A DNA stretch of 50,411 bases from Streptomyces cavernae (GTDB taxonomy: Bacteria; Actinomycetota; Actinomycetes; Streptomycetales; Streptomycetaceae), in assembly GCF_004023625.1 (NCBI RefSeq), contig NZ_RPDJ01000052.1:1-50411 (forward strand), read 5' to 3'. The position numbers and the translations under genes were made by a program. Under the pieces are notes generated by a model, which saw nothing but the letters and a program-made list of their open reading frames with translations, searched no databases and was not told the origin of the DNA. This document shows, one piece after another, positions 1-7,476 of the stretch (positions are counted from its first letter, which is position 1; every line of letters starts with the position of its first letter).

Positions 1-224
1 GGGCGGCCTGCGGGTGAAGCCCGCCTCGTCCTCGAAGCAGATGTAACCCCCGCAGGCCGCCCGGGCCCTTTTACCTCCACCCAGGTCGCCTCCTTCCAGC
101 CGGTCACGGCCTCTTCGTCGCGCTCGGTGACCTGCTGAGCGAACAGCTCCGCCGCCTGCATCCGCACCGCTTCCCGGCGCCGCCGTGCTGTAGGCGTCAG
201 CCCGCCCCCATCCGCATATCTCAC
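1..224 (-). pseudogene. IS630-family transposase remnant, internally deleted, cut by the window edge
   Basis: Read on the minus strand from a GTG at 224, the frame opens with the usual IS630 start (VRYADGGGLTPTARRR, then QAAELFAQQV). It then jumps straight to a stretch that sits far downstream in complete members (WKEATWVEVKGPGRP), so most of the helix-turn-helix half is missing. After a frame change near 50 the DDE start CFEDEAGFTRRPP follows, where the first catalytic Asp lies. The same family occurs as a second remnant at 25250-25770. It is non-functional as it stands; the continuation beyond base 1 is not visible. Confidence 0.75.
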
Positions 225-344
225 CCACCACGGACTACCGGCAACAGCGCACCCACACAGGACGTTCAGCAAACATCACCCCAACGAGCCGAGATCAGTA
301 TGGTCCGTCCTCGCGGGCCAGTCCGCGTCGGGTGGAAACGCGGT

Positions 345-392
345 AATCCATGGATTTTCCAATGACTGGATTTTCAATGTATAATGGTGGTC
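345..392 (+). promoter_or_regulatory. marR promoter with palindromic operator candidate
   Basis: A perfect 12-bp palindrome, AATCCATGGATT, lies at 345-356, and TGGATTTTC occurs twice nearby (351-359 and again from about 367). A perfect -10 hexamer TATAAT is at 380-385. Transcription would start about 7 bases later, at or next to the ATG at 393, so the message would be leaderless or nearly so. The palindrome sits at the -35 position, where a MarR dimer would block polymerase. Autoregulation is inferred from position and from what MarR proteins usually do. Confidence 0.6.
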
Positions 393-866
393 ATGGATGA
401 TCGCCAGCTAAACGAAGAGCTCCACGACTGTCTGTTCGCGATTCGCGCCCAGGTACATACCGAGCTCAAGGAGTTGGCCCGGGAAGCGGGGCTGACCGAT
501 ACCCAGACCGATGCGCTGTGGAGGCTGAGTCGCGGGCAGGAGATGACCGCGCGCCGACTGGCCGACCGCTTGCAGTGCGACGCCTCGACCGCCACATCGA
601 TGATTGACCGGCTGGAGAAGCGTGGCCTGGTCCGCCGCGTGCCCCACCCCACCGACCGCCGAGTGAAAGTCATCCAGCTCACCTCCATGGGATGTGCGCT
701 GCGTGATCGCGTCATCCAGCACACCACCGAGCACTCACCCTTCGTCCGCCTCGACCAGGAGAGCAGGCTCCGCCTGCTCGCACTTCTCCGCCAAGCGATC
801 GACGGCACCCACGCGACAGGTGAGGCCGCCAACGTCATGGGCACCCCGGAAAAGGAACGGCGATGA
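393..866 (+). CDS. MarR-family transcriptional regulator
   Basis: A winged-helix repressor of about 157 residues, the usual MarR length. The central part carries the recognition helix and wing (MTARRLADRL, DASTATSMIDRLEKRGLV, then the wing PHPTDRRVKVIQLT with the typical D-R-R). I chose the ATG at 393 because the upstream in-frame ATG at 384 lies inside the -10 box TATAAT (380-385). The stop overlaps the next start by four bases (ATGA), so it is translationally coupled to the short-chain dehydrogenase and probably controls it. MarR proteins typically respond to small phenolic or oxidising ligands; the ligand here is unknown. Confidence 0.88.
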   Translation: MDDRQLNEELHDCLFAIRAQVHTELKELAREAGLTDTQTDALWRLSRGQEMTARRLADRLQCDASTATSMIDRLEKRGLVRRVPHPTDRRVKVIQLTSMGCALRDRVIQHTTEHSPFVRLDQESRLRLLALLRQAIDGTHATGEAANVMGTPEKERR

Positions 867-1744
867 GCAGCAAGACCACGGTCATCACGGGCGGCGCCTC
901 CGGCCTGGGTCTGGTGATGGCACGCCAACTGGTCAAGGCCGGGCACAGCGTCGTCCTTGTCGGCCGGGACGCGACGCGCACCCGGGATGCTGCTGAACGC
1001 CTGCATGGCATGGGCTCTTCGCACCGTGAAGCAGTCCTGCCGAGGACGTACACCGCCGATCTGGAGCAGTGGCCGCAGGTGCGGGCACTGGCCGCGGAAC
1101 TGGCTGCCGACAGCCACCCAGTGGACATCCTCATCAACAACGCAGGGGCAGCTTTCCCCCGGTACGAGCAGACAGCGGACGGCGCGGAACGCACCTACGC
1201 GCTCAACCACCACGCTCCGTTCCTGCTCACTCACGCCTTGCTGGCCGAAGGAGCGCTCACACCCCAGGCGCGGATCATCAACATGTCCTCTTTTACGGAA
1301 AGGCGAGGCAAACTCGACGCCACCGATCCGGATGTCGCGGGAACATCGTGGAGCAACCGTTTCTACAACCAGATCAACGTCTACGCGACGAGCAAACTCG
1401 TCAGCCTCCTGGCGGCCCGTGAACTTGCACAACGCCTGCCCGACGGTATGAGCGTCTACAACGCCAATCCCGGCATGGTCAAGGGCACCGCGATGAACAG
1501 CAACGCCGGCGGGCTGATGCGGTTGAGCGCCCCGCTCTTCCGACCGTTCTCAATCACCCCGGACGAAGGGGTACAGACCCCTGTCTGGCTCGCCACCGCC
1601 TCGTCCGCACCACACCCCAGTGGCGGTTTCTTTAGCAAGTCTCAGCCGGACGCCCCTTCGCGCCTGGCTCTGAACGACACCCTTGCCGGAACCGTTTACA
1701 CCAAGACGGCAGCCCTCCTCGGGGTGGTGCCCCTCACGAGGTAA
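863..1744 (+). CDS. Short-chain dehydrogenase/reductase (SDR)
   Basis: A 293-residue Rossmann-fold oxidoreductase. The nucleotide-binding motif is GGASGLG (residues about 9-15), the NNAG motif follows near residue 92, and the catalytic YATSK (Y-x3-K) comes after an upstream Ser in NMSSFT. A positively charged residue after the second strand (VGRD) suggests NADP(H). The length and the extended C-terminal region resemble the retinol dehydrogenase/WW-oxidoreductase-like group. It overlaps marR by four bases, so the two form one operon. The substrate cannot be read from the sequence. Confidence 0.88.
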   Translation: MSSKTTVITGGASGLGLVMARQLVKAGHSVVLVGRDATRTRDAAERLHGMGSSHREAVLPRTYTADLEQWPQVRALAAELAADSHPVDILINNAGAAFPRYEQTADGAERTYALNHHAPFLLTHALLAEGALTPQARIINMSSFTERRGKLDATDPDVAGTSWSNRFYNQINVYATSKLVSLLAARELAQRLPDGMSVYNANPGMVKGTAMNSNAGGLMRLSAPLFRPFSITPDEGVQTPVWLATASSAPHPSGGFFSKSQPDAPSRLALNDTLAGTVYTKTAALLGVVPLTR

Positions 1745-2029
1745 GCCCGTCCGGGCCTTCGAAACACGCCTCACCGCGCTCCTCGACTGCATCTGCGGCG
1801 TCGCATTTTGCGGTTCAGACCCCCGTTGCGCTCCTGCAACCACACCGCCGAGACCTGCGGATATGCCTCGGCCAGCGACACAACCCCTCCTTGCGCTTGG
1901 CCAGGCTCTCCCCGGCCCGGCGCCTCATCCCGGTAAACGATCCGGCCGCCCGGGAGCGGCGCCGGGCTCGGGTCTTCAGGATGTCGCCCCGGCCGCACCC
2001 TCCGCTGCTTGTTCGGGTTTGCTGTGAGA
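1745..2029. other. Gene-free stretch, probably decayed
   Basis: No ORF here has convincing family similarity. On the minus strand around 1790-1880 the reading SLAEAYPQVSAVWLQERNG resembles zinc-ribbon/treble-clef repeat proteins, but it is short and isolated. I treat the stretch as debris between the SDR operon and the IS110 remnant. Confidence 0.35.
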
Positions 2030-2155
2030 TGTTCATGCTGGTCAGGTGGTTGTATACCTCCCGCGCGATGAAGCGTTCCAGGCAGCGGAGGATGTCCTTG
2101 TTGACATGCCTTCAGCTGTGTGCCGCGCGACGTAGAGCCGTGTGTGGGGGGGCGT
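2030..2155 (-). pseudogene. IS110-family transposase C-terminal remnant
   Basis: On the minus strand, RLYVARHTAEGMS in one frame continues after a one-base shift as NKDILRCLERFIAREVYNHL. Together they match the C-terminal end of IS110/IS116/IS902-type transposases, the 'YVARRTAEG...RCLKRYVAREVY' ending. Only about 40 residues survive and the frame is broken, so it is a relic. It lies directly beside the broken sigma/anti-sigma copy, whose left end is at 2257. Confidence 0.6.
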
Positions 2156-2256
2156 AGCACATCCGCACGAGGCGATCGTGTGGGGTGCGTGGTTGGCCTG
2201 ACGGTCGCCGCCTCGGTTGAGACGGTGGCGGTTGGTCCGTCCCGAGCTGGCGGAGA

Positions 2257-2810
2257 TCGGCGAGTGTCGCGGCCGAGGCGCTTTTGTGGCAGACATGGAC
2301 TTCGACAGGGAATGATGCCTCGTCAGAGTGCGCTGTCCAGCCCTGTCGGACCAGCTCCTGCCTCCCTCCCCGCGACCGGCAGCCCTCGCTTGGGCTGGAG
2401 TACGGACTGGGCTCGACTTTCGTCCCCGAGTACAGGGCAACTGGGCACTACCAGTGGCGGGCAAGACGGCGCAGGGCGGTCCGGACCGCGCAAGTCGGGT
2501 CGGCGAGGTCGGTACCGGGGCGGGAGCGGACAAGCTGTGCGATCAGCTGGTGCGTTCCGTCTGCCGGAAGGAGATCAGCGCCTCGCCTTCTGCGAGAGTG
2601 GGCAGAGGTGCGCAGCCATGGTCACCAGTGGTCGTCGGCGGGCAGGGCTTCGTCGCTCTCAAGGGCCGGTTGGTGACGAAGACAGCAGCCGCACTCAGCT
2701 GGTCCGCCTGGTCACGGACGTACCAGCCGTGGGGCAGGTCGAGGCCGAGCATCCCGTCCGAGAGGTTGATCCGGCGCTCGGCGGAAGAGAGGGGGAGGTA
2801 ACCTGAGTTT
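2257..2810 (-). pseudogene. Remnant of the anti-sigma-like gene (copy A)
   Basis: On the minus strand the central part of the protein encoded at 25801-26535 is still readable (SSAERRINLSDGMLGL, YVRDQADQLSAAAVFV, LPTLAEGEALISFRQTER). It is then interrupted by the 107-base insertion, which brings a new frame and a stop. The N-terminal transmembrane part is deleted and the extreme C-terminus is replaced by unrelated DNA beyond 2257. It cannot give a working product. Confidence 0.85.
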
Positions 2811-3173
2811 GCAACGAGCCGATCGCCTCGGCGCGGGCAAATGCCTCGGCAGCTTGTGCCAGCCACACTGCGAATCGTCCCGCTCCGCCTGTGCCGAGCG
2901 GTTCCGGTCTGCGGATGGTGGCGGTGCCGGTCAGTTCACCGCTCACGCCTGCACGCTCGCTACGGTGGGGACGATCAGCGATCGCAATGTGGCCACGCCT
3001 CGCGAGACGAGCGACGAGACAGTCCCCTGGGCGCAGTTCGGGTTTTCGGCGACCTGGCCTTCCGGCAGATCGCAGTAGTGCCGCAGCACCACAGCTGTCC
3101 GTTGCCGCAGCGGTAAGTGGACCAGGGCAGCTTGCAGCCGAACGCGGTCCTCCACCAAGCCGGCCGCGTCAGG
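2811..3173 (-). pseudogene. Remnant of ECF sigma gene 3' end plus the next gene's start (copy A)
   Basis: On the minus strand 3173-2943 encodes the sigma-4 end of the second sigma factor (GLVEDRVRLQAAL, LPLRQRTAVVLRHYCD, QGTVSSLVSRGVATLRS) with its original stop. Next comes the overlapping ATG of the downstream ORF (MSGELTGTATIRRPEP), which is fused out of its old context by the 0.8-kb deletion. Sigma-2 is absent, so no working sigma factor can be made. Confidence 0.85.
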
Positions 3174-3224
3174 CGGTCGGCGAGTCAGACCCATCCGCAG
3201 CGCCACCACGTCGCATCCTCACGG

Positions 3225-3848
3225 TCAGTCGACGGCTGCGTCCGCTGCGACGGCACTCCTGCGGCGGCGGAGGTGACGTATGCCTTCGATGGCACCGGTC
3301 ACCACGAACGCCAGCCCCACACCGACGGCGATGGCCAGCAGCGTGTTCTCCTGGAACACGACGCCGCCGAAATAGCCGGTGAGTGCGGTGTAGGCGCTCC
3401 ACGTGGCGGTGGCGAACGCGACGAAGAGTACGTATTTGCCCAACGGGTAGCCCACGAGCCCGGTGGACAACGTGGCCAGGTAGCGCCCCACCGGGATGAA
3501 CCGTGTAGTCACCAGGATGAAGCCGCCGCGAGCGTCGAGTTCGCGGGCGAACCAGTCGTGCGCCGTCCGGCGTTTGGAGCCGGGTGGCAGGCGCTTGAGT
3601 ATGCGTTCACTCAAGAGTCGTCCGACCACGTAGGGAACGAGATCGCCGAGAAGGGCGCCGAACGTCGTGGCGGCGATGACGAGCACGATGTCGGTCTGCC
3701 CTGTGGCGGCGTAGACGCCTGCGACGATTACGACGGGTTCGCTCGGGATCAGCGGGAGGAAGGAGTCGAGGAAGGACACCGCGATGAGCACCGCGTACAA
3801 CCACGGTGAGGTGATGACCGATTCGGCCAGTTCGAGCCAGTCGATCAT
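3225..3848 (-). CDS. DedA-family (VTT domain) membrane protein
   Basis: About 207 residues from the ATG at 3848, which has a purine-rich AAGG upstream; a longer start at 3896 is possible. Hydrophobic segments include LYAVLIAVSFLDSFLPLIPSE near the N-terminus, with the re-entrant-loop Pro/Glu typical of DedA. The family signature F-x3-R-F-x-P-x-G-R is seen as TTRFIPVGRYLATLSTG, preceded by a G-D region (GALLGDLVPYVVGR). DedA proteins are envelope proteins linked to lipid scrambling and membrane homeostasis. It is the last gene in line with the 3.9-10.5 kb operon, about 100 bases after the reductase, so it may be co-transcribed or independent. Confidence 0.88.
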   Translation of the reverse strand: MIDWLELAESVITSPWLYAVLIAVSFLDSFLPLIPSEPVVIVAGVYAATGQTDIVLVIAATTFGALLGDLVPYVVGRLLSERILKRLPPGSKRRTAHDWFARELDARGGFILVTTRFIPVGRYLATLSTGLVGYPLGKYVLFVAFATATWSAYTALTGYFGGVVFQENTLLAIAVGVGLAFVVTGAIEGIRHLRRRRSAVAADAAVD

Positions 3849-3955
3849 AAGCGCCAGACCTTCGTCGTCAGGTGCGGATGGATGGTCACGGGGCATCTCT
3901 CCCGGGATGATCGGCGATCACGGCGTTCGGCACATGAGGGGTGGTACGGGTCGGG

Positions 3956-4870
3956 TCAGAGGTCGACGGTGAGGTCGGACGACAGGGCCCGTGAGACGCA
4001 GCAGTACATGCGACCGGGCGGGGCGCCGATGTCGTCGCGGTGCTCCGGCTCTCCGTCGACGAGGGCGATCTCGCAACTGCCGCAGACGCCTTCACGGCAT
4101 CCGGACGGTATGCGGAATCCCGCGTGGTTCAACGCGTCCAACATGGAGTCCTCCGCACTGACCCGGACAGTCCGTCCCGACCGGGCGCAGCGCACATCGA
4201 AGGGCTTGTTGGGCGCGAACTCCTTGGCCACCGGCCGGAAATGCTCGATGTGCAGCTGCTGTGCGGGGAACGCCGCCTCGGCCGCGTCGAGCATCGACGT
4301 GGGGCCGCAGCAGTAAACCAGCGCGCGAGGGCTCAGCGCTGCTGCCTCCGCGGCGAAGTCGGGCCTGCCGTGCTGCTCGGTGGTGTGGATGCGCACCCGG
4401 CTGCCGTGCGCAGCCCGCAGTTCGTCGGCGAACGGCATGGTGGCCAGGGACCTGCCCACGTACACCAACGTCGCCGAGGCGCCCGCTTCGACCGCCGCCG
4501 TCAGCATCGGCACGATGGGGGTGATGCCGATCCCGCCGGCGAGGAACTGGTACTCCGGTGCGGGCAGCAGGGGAAAGTTGTTGCGTGGCACCGAGACGTC
4601 GAGTGTGCGGCCCTCGTTGAGGAACAGGTGGATGTACTCCGAGCCGCCTCGGCTGAGCCGGTCGTGACGGACGGCGACACGGTACGTATCGCGGTCGGCA
4701 GGGTTCCCGCACAGCGAGTACTGCCGGGTCAGCCAGTTGGGCAGTGCCAGATCGATGTGCGCGCCCGGTTCCCAGGGGGCCAGCGGGCCGTCGGCGCCGC
4801 GCAGGAGGAGCGAGACCGCGCCCTCGGCGACCGGCTCCGCCTTCTCAAGGATGGTTCGTTGCATGGCCAT
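3956..4870 (-). CDS. PDR/VanB-family oxidoreductase (flavin reductase with C-terminal [2Fe-2S] ferredoxin)
   Basis: A 304-residue electron-transfer protein. The N-terminal ferredoxin-reductase barrel has the flavin motif RQYSLCGNP. A nucleotide-binding half follows (GGIGITPIVPM, then YCCGPTSM). The C-terminal plant-type ferredoxin carries CREGVCGSC and a fourth Cys in the MYCCVSRAL segment. Relatives pass electrons from NAD(P)H to Rieske oxygenases such as vanillate demethylase, or to P450s. No Rieske or P450 partner lies in this operon, so its partner is elsewhere or is one of the flavoproteins here. The start at 4870 lies 7 bases after the upstream stop, which argues for coupling; the longer frame to 4969 would overlap the neighbour. 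Confidence 0.88.
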   Translation of the reverse strand: MAMQRTILEKAEPVAEGAVSLLLRGADGPLAPWEPGAHIDLALPNWLTRQYSLCGNPADRDTYRVAVRHDRLSRGGSEYIHLFLNEGRTLDVSVPRNNFPLLPAPEYQFLAGGIGITPIVPMLTAAVEAGASATLVYVGRSLATMPFADELRAAHGSRVRIHTTEQHGRPDFAAEAAALSPRALVYCCGPTSMLDAAEAAFPAQQLHIEHFRPVAKEFAPNKPFDVRCARSGRTVRVSAEDSMLDALNHAGFRIPSGCREGVCGSCEIALVDGEPEHRDDIGAPPGRMYCCVSRALSSDLTVDL

Positions 4871-4877
4871 ACCGCCT

Positions 4878-5543
4878 TCAGTACAGGTGCCGGTAGTCGT
4901 CTTCGAGCATCTCTTCCAGCACCGTCGGATCTGCGTCGTCGAGCCCCATCTGGTCGATGGCGATCTCACCCATCGACGGCAGTTCTTCGGCCAGGGCCTG
5001 GCTCGCCGGATCCCACAGCCGGGAGCGGATCAGCGCGCGGCCGCAGTGGAAGAAGACCTCCGTCAATTCCACGACGATCGCCAGCTCGGCCTCCTTTCCC
5101 TCGGTGCGCATCCGGGCGAGCACGTCCGGTTCGTCGGTGGGATAGGCACGACCGTTGACACGCAGCACTTCCCGCATTCCGGGGATGACGAACATCAGCC
5201 CGATCCCGTCGTTCTCGGCGAGATTGCGAAAAGAGTCGGCGAGTTTGTTGCCTGGCCGATCGGGAATGGCGAGCGTGCGCTCATCGAGTACTTTGACGAA
5301 TCCCGGATAGTCACCGCGCGGTGAACTGTCGGGGAGCCCTGTCGCGTCCGACGTGGCCATCGCCAGGAAAGGGGAGTGGGCGATGAAACGGCGGCAGTAC
5401 CGGTCGAGGCGGTCGTGTATTTTGCCCTTGATCAGGTCCTCGGGCTCGCCGATCCGGGCGCGTACCTCCGCGAAGGAAATCCGTCGGGGACGGGTCTCGG
5501 AGATTGCGTCACCGCTGGTCGAGTGATGGTCATGAGTGATCAT
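4878..5543 (-). CDS. Pyridoxamine-5'-phosphate-oxidase-like FMN flavoprotein
   Basis: A 221-residue split-barrel (PPOX) protein of the MSMEG_1061-like group. The core reads FLAMATSDATGLPDSSPRGDYPGF, then LAIPDRPGNKLADSF, then GLMFVIPGMREVLRVNGRA, all typical of FMN-binding members of this group. The C-terminal segment FFHCGRALIRSRLWDP is also characteristic. Members bind FMN or F420 and reduce or oxidise small molecules. It lies between the amidase and the reductase, and the reductase could supply it with electrons; that pairing is inference. The start at 5543 is followed by a His-rich N-terminus (MITHDHHSTS). Confidence 0.85.
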   Translation of the reverse strand: MITHDHHSTSGDAISETRPRRISFAEVRARIGEPEDLIKGKIHDRLDRYCRRFIAHSPFLAMATSDATGLPDSSPRGDYPGFVKVLDERTLAIPDRPGNKLADSFRNLAENDGIGLMFVIPGMREVLRVNGRAYPTDEPDVLARMRTEGKEAELAIVVELTEVFFHCGRALIRSRLWDPASQALAEELPSMGEIAIDQMGLDDADPTVLEEMLEDDYRHLY

Positions 5544-5606
5544 TCAGGTTGCTTTCTACTCGCTTCCACAAGGCCCGCGACAGGCCCATCCGGTGTGCCG
5601 TGGGGG

Positions 5607-6524
5607 TCACCGGACGGCGTCGTACGGCAGCACGGCGTGCACCCCCCACGTGTCGTTGGCCACTTGGGTGATCCGCAGGTCGACGGTTGCGCCGGCCAGG
5701 GCCAGCGCGGCCGTCCTGTCCAGATCGAACAGTGAGCACAGCCAGACCAGCATGGCGTCCAGCGCATCCCCCGTCGCCACGTTCAGGTTCTCGTCGAAAC
5801 CGAAGGTGACCCGCCCTTCAGGTGTCTCGGCGTGGACACCGGGAACCGGGGCCCGCTCCCGGAGGTTCAGTGTCATCTCCGTCGTCATGGGACACTCGAT
5901 CGCCGTGCCCGCGACCTCACCGTTCCCCTGCGCCGCGTGGCCGTCTCCCAGGTGGAGCATCGCATCGGGCACGGTCACCGGCAGGTACAGCGTCGAACCC
6001 GCCACCAGTTCACGGCAGTCGATGTTTCCCCCGCTCCCCGCTCGCGGCGGGATGGTGGAATGCGGGCCCGGCTCCACCGGAGGGACACCGACCACACCCA
6101 GGAAAGGCGCGATGTCCACGGTCCGGCCGCGGTCGTTGGTGGCCGTCCCGTCGCCGATGTCCCACAACAGCCATGACGCGGGTCCGTCGGCGACGCCGAG
6201 TCGGCGCGTCAGCGGGTTGTCCCTCGCCCCGGCGAGTGTCCACCCCCAGGTGCCGGCCCTGACGGACCCGAAGCGCACCTCGAGGACCATGCCCGGCTGC
6301 GCGCCCCGAACCGCGATCGGCCCGGTGAGACAGTGGCCGGTCCGGTCCTCGAACATCCTCGGCCTCGGGTCACCGGGTGTTCGCATCGGCTCCAGGTACC
6401 CTGCGGCGTCCAGCGAGCCGACCACCACCGAGTCGCCGGCGTCCACGGTGAGAACCGGTGGGGTGTCCCGGCTGAAGACGTTTACCACGGTGTCCCGTGT
6501 CGCCGGCAGTTCGTGTCGAACCAT
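5607..6524 (-). CDS. Acetamidase/formamidase-family amidohydrolase
   Basis: A 305-residue protein of the FmdA/AmdA family, which hydrolyses short amides to the acid and ammonia. Family landmarks are LTGPIAVRGAQPGMVLEV, the PPRAGSGGNIDCREL segment, and LHLGDGHAAQGNGEVAGTAIE, which carries the metal-site Asp/His/Glu residues. The C-terminal half ends with DLRITQVAN. It sits in the minus-strand operon between the NIPSNAP gene and the PPOX flavoprotein, so an amide intermediate may be released by the upstream oxidative steps. The true substrate is unknown. Confidence 0.88.
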   Translation of the reverse strand: MVRHELPATRDTVVNVFSRDTPPVLTVDAGDSVVVGSLDAAGYLEPMRTPGDPRPRMFEDRTGHCLTGPIAVRGAQPGMVLEVRFGSVRAGTWGWTLAGARDNPLTRRLGVADGPASWLLWDIGDGTATNDRGRTVDIAPFLGVVGVPPVEPGPHSTIPPRAGSGGNIDCRELVAGSTLYLPVTVPDAMLHLGDGHAAQGNGEVAGTAIECPMTTEMTLNLRERAPVPGVHAETPEGRVTFGFDENLNVATGDALDAMLVWLCSLFDLDRTAALALAGATVDLRITQVANDTWGVHAVLPYDAVR

Positions 6525-6641
6525 TCGAAGCCTCCCTTCGCGTCGTCGATCGATCCAGGTCGGGTACGGCGGCCCCGGTCCGCGGCAGCCGGGAGGGATG
6601 TGGTTGCCCGCGCCGCGGCACGGGCAGGTGCGCGGGCGGGG

Positions 6642-6956
6642 TCAGCGAAGCCCGGACCGTGGGGCAGGTTCCAGCCGGACCGCGGAAGCCGTCCCGCCTG
6701 ACAGCGCGGAAAGGGTGTCGACGACGGTTGCGCACCGGGAATGCCCATGGACGGCGGCCAGGACGCGCTCCCGGTCGGCGGCGTCCTCGAAGCGCCGGAT
6801 CCAGACGAAGGCGTCCTCGTCATCGGCCACCGTGAACGCTCCCACCACGTGCATCCCCATTTCCTGGTGCAGCGGGATGACGGTCTCGTCCATGTAGCGG
6901 GCCATTTCCGTGCCGCGGCCGGCGCGGGCGCGTTCCGTGCGTATCTCGTAGAACAT
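6642..6956 (-). CDS. NIPSNAP-family protein
   Basis: A 104-residue dimeric alpha/beta-barrel (ferredoxin-like) protein. The N-terminal MFYEIRTERARAGRGTEMARY and the later VGAFTVADDEDAFVWIRRFED match the NIPSNAP pattern (Y-E-x-R near the start, W-x-x-F/Y in the middle). Bacterial members often occur in catabolic operons, where they may act as small oxygenases or stabilise other enzymes. Here it sits between the NTF2-like and amidase genes. The function is not defined. Confidence 0.8.
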   Translation of the reverse strand: MFYEIRTERARAGRGTEMARYMDETVIPLHQEMGMHVVGAFTVADDEDAFVWIRRFEDAADRERVLAAVHGHSRCATVVDTLSALSGGTASAVRLEPAPRSGLR

Positions 6957-6990
6957 GGGTTCCTCTCCGTTGCGTCCTTCGCGGTTGTCG

Positions 6991-7476
6991 TCAGGACGGA
7001 GGTCCGGTGCGGGCGGCGGCGAGCTCGTAGACGCCGGAGGAGCCCTCCCACGGGGCGGTGCGCGCCACGGCCCAGTGGTGTATCAGCCAGCGTCCGCCGG
7101 ATCTGCGGAGCCTGAGCCGCCAGAGGCCACGCATCGTGCAGTGGTCGGTGACACCGGGGTCCGCGGGGACGTGGTGGTAGGCGACCATGTGCGCGCGGCA
7201 CTCGGCCTCGTCACCAAACAGCTGTATGACGAGGTCGGTGGCCGCGTGGTGGGTGCTGTCGAAGCCCTCCAGGGTCCTACGGGCGAGCTCGACCAGCTCG
7301 GCGGCCGGCACAGTCGTCGGCGGGCTGCCGTGGTGATGGGCCGACAGGTCCAGATGCACCGCGTCGGCGAACAGCCGCCGCAGAGCGGTCCAGTCCCGGT
7401 CGTCCTGGGCGTGGGCGAGACCGGCGACGACATCGGCGACGGCTGCCCGGTCCACCAGGTCCTGAAGTGCGCTCAT
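6991..7476 (-). CDS. SnoaL/NTF2-like domain protein
   Basis: A 161-residue cone-shaped alpha+beta-barrel protein. The N-terminal helices (MSALQDLVDRAAVADVVAGL, DWTALRRLFADAVHLDLS) and the later MRGLWRLRLRRSGGRWLIHHW pattern match the NTF2-like family, which includes aromatic-ring dioxygenase small subunits, dehydratases and isomerases. I chose the ATG at 7476 because it overlaps the upstream hydrolase stop by four bases; the frame stays open further upstream only as a shadow inside that gene. In this operon it may act as a small isomerase or hydratase. Confidence 0.85.
   Translation of the reverse strand: MSALQDLVDRAAVADVVAGLAHAQDDRDWTALRRLFADAVHLDLSAHHHGSPPTTVPAAELVELARRTLEGFDSTHHAATDLVIQLFGDEAECRAHMVAYHHVPADPGVTDHCTMRGLWRLRLRRSGGRWLIHHWAVARTAPWEGSSGVYELAAARTGPPS

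Larger units (their letters stand above)
2257..3173. repeat. Copy A: broken duplicate of the 25.85-27.46 kb sigma/anti-sigma block
   Basis: From TCGGCGAGTGTCGCGG at 2257 to the CGCGTCA near 3173 this DNA is almost identical to 25847-27456 (copy B). Three structural differences are visible. Copy A has about 107 extra bases (2447-2553). It lacks about 0.8 kb that in copy B runs from roughly 26295 to 27099. It has a 2-base insertion near 2792. The missing block removes most of the first sigma gene and the N-terminus of the anti-sigma-like gene. Copy B keeps intact frames, so A is the degenerate daughter. Confidence 0.9.

Noticed and set aside
374..1432. A 352-codon minus-strand ORF across marR and the SDR gene
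   Set aside because: Low-information Ser/Arg/Pro composition and antisense to two clear genes.
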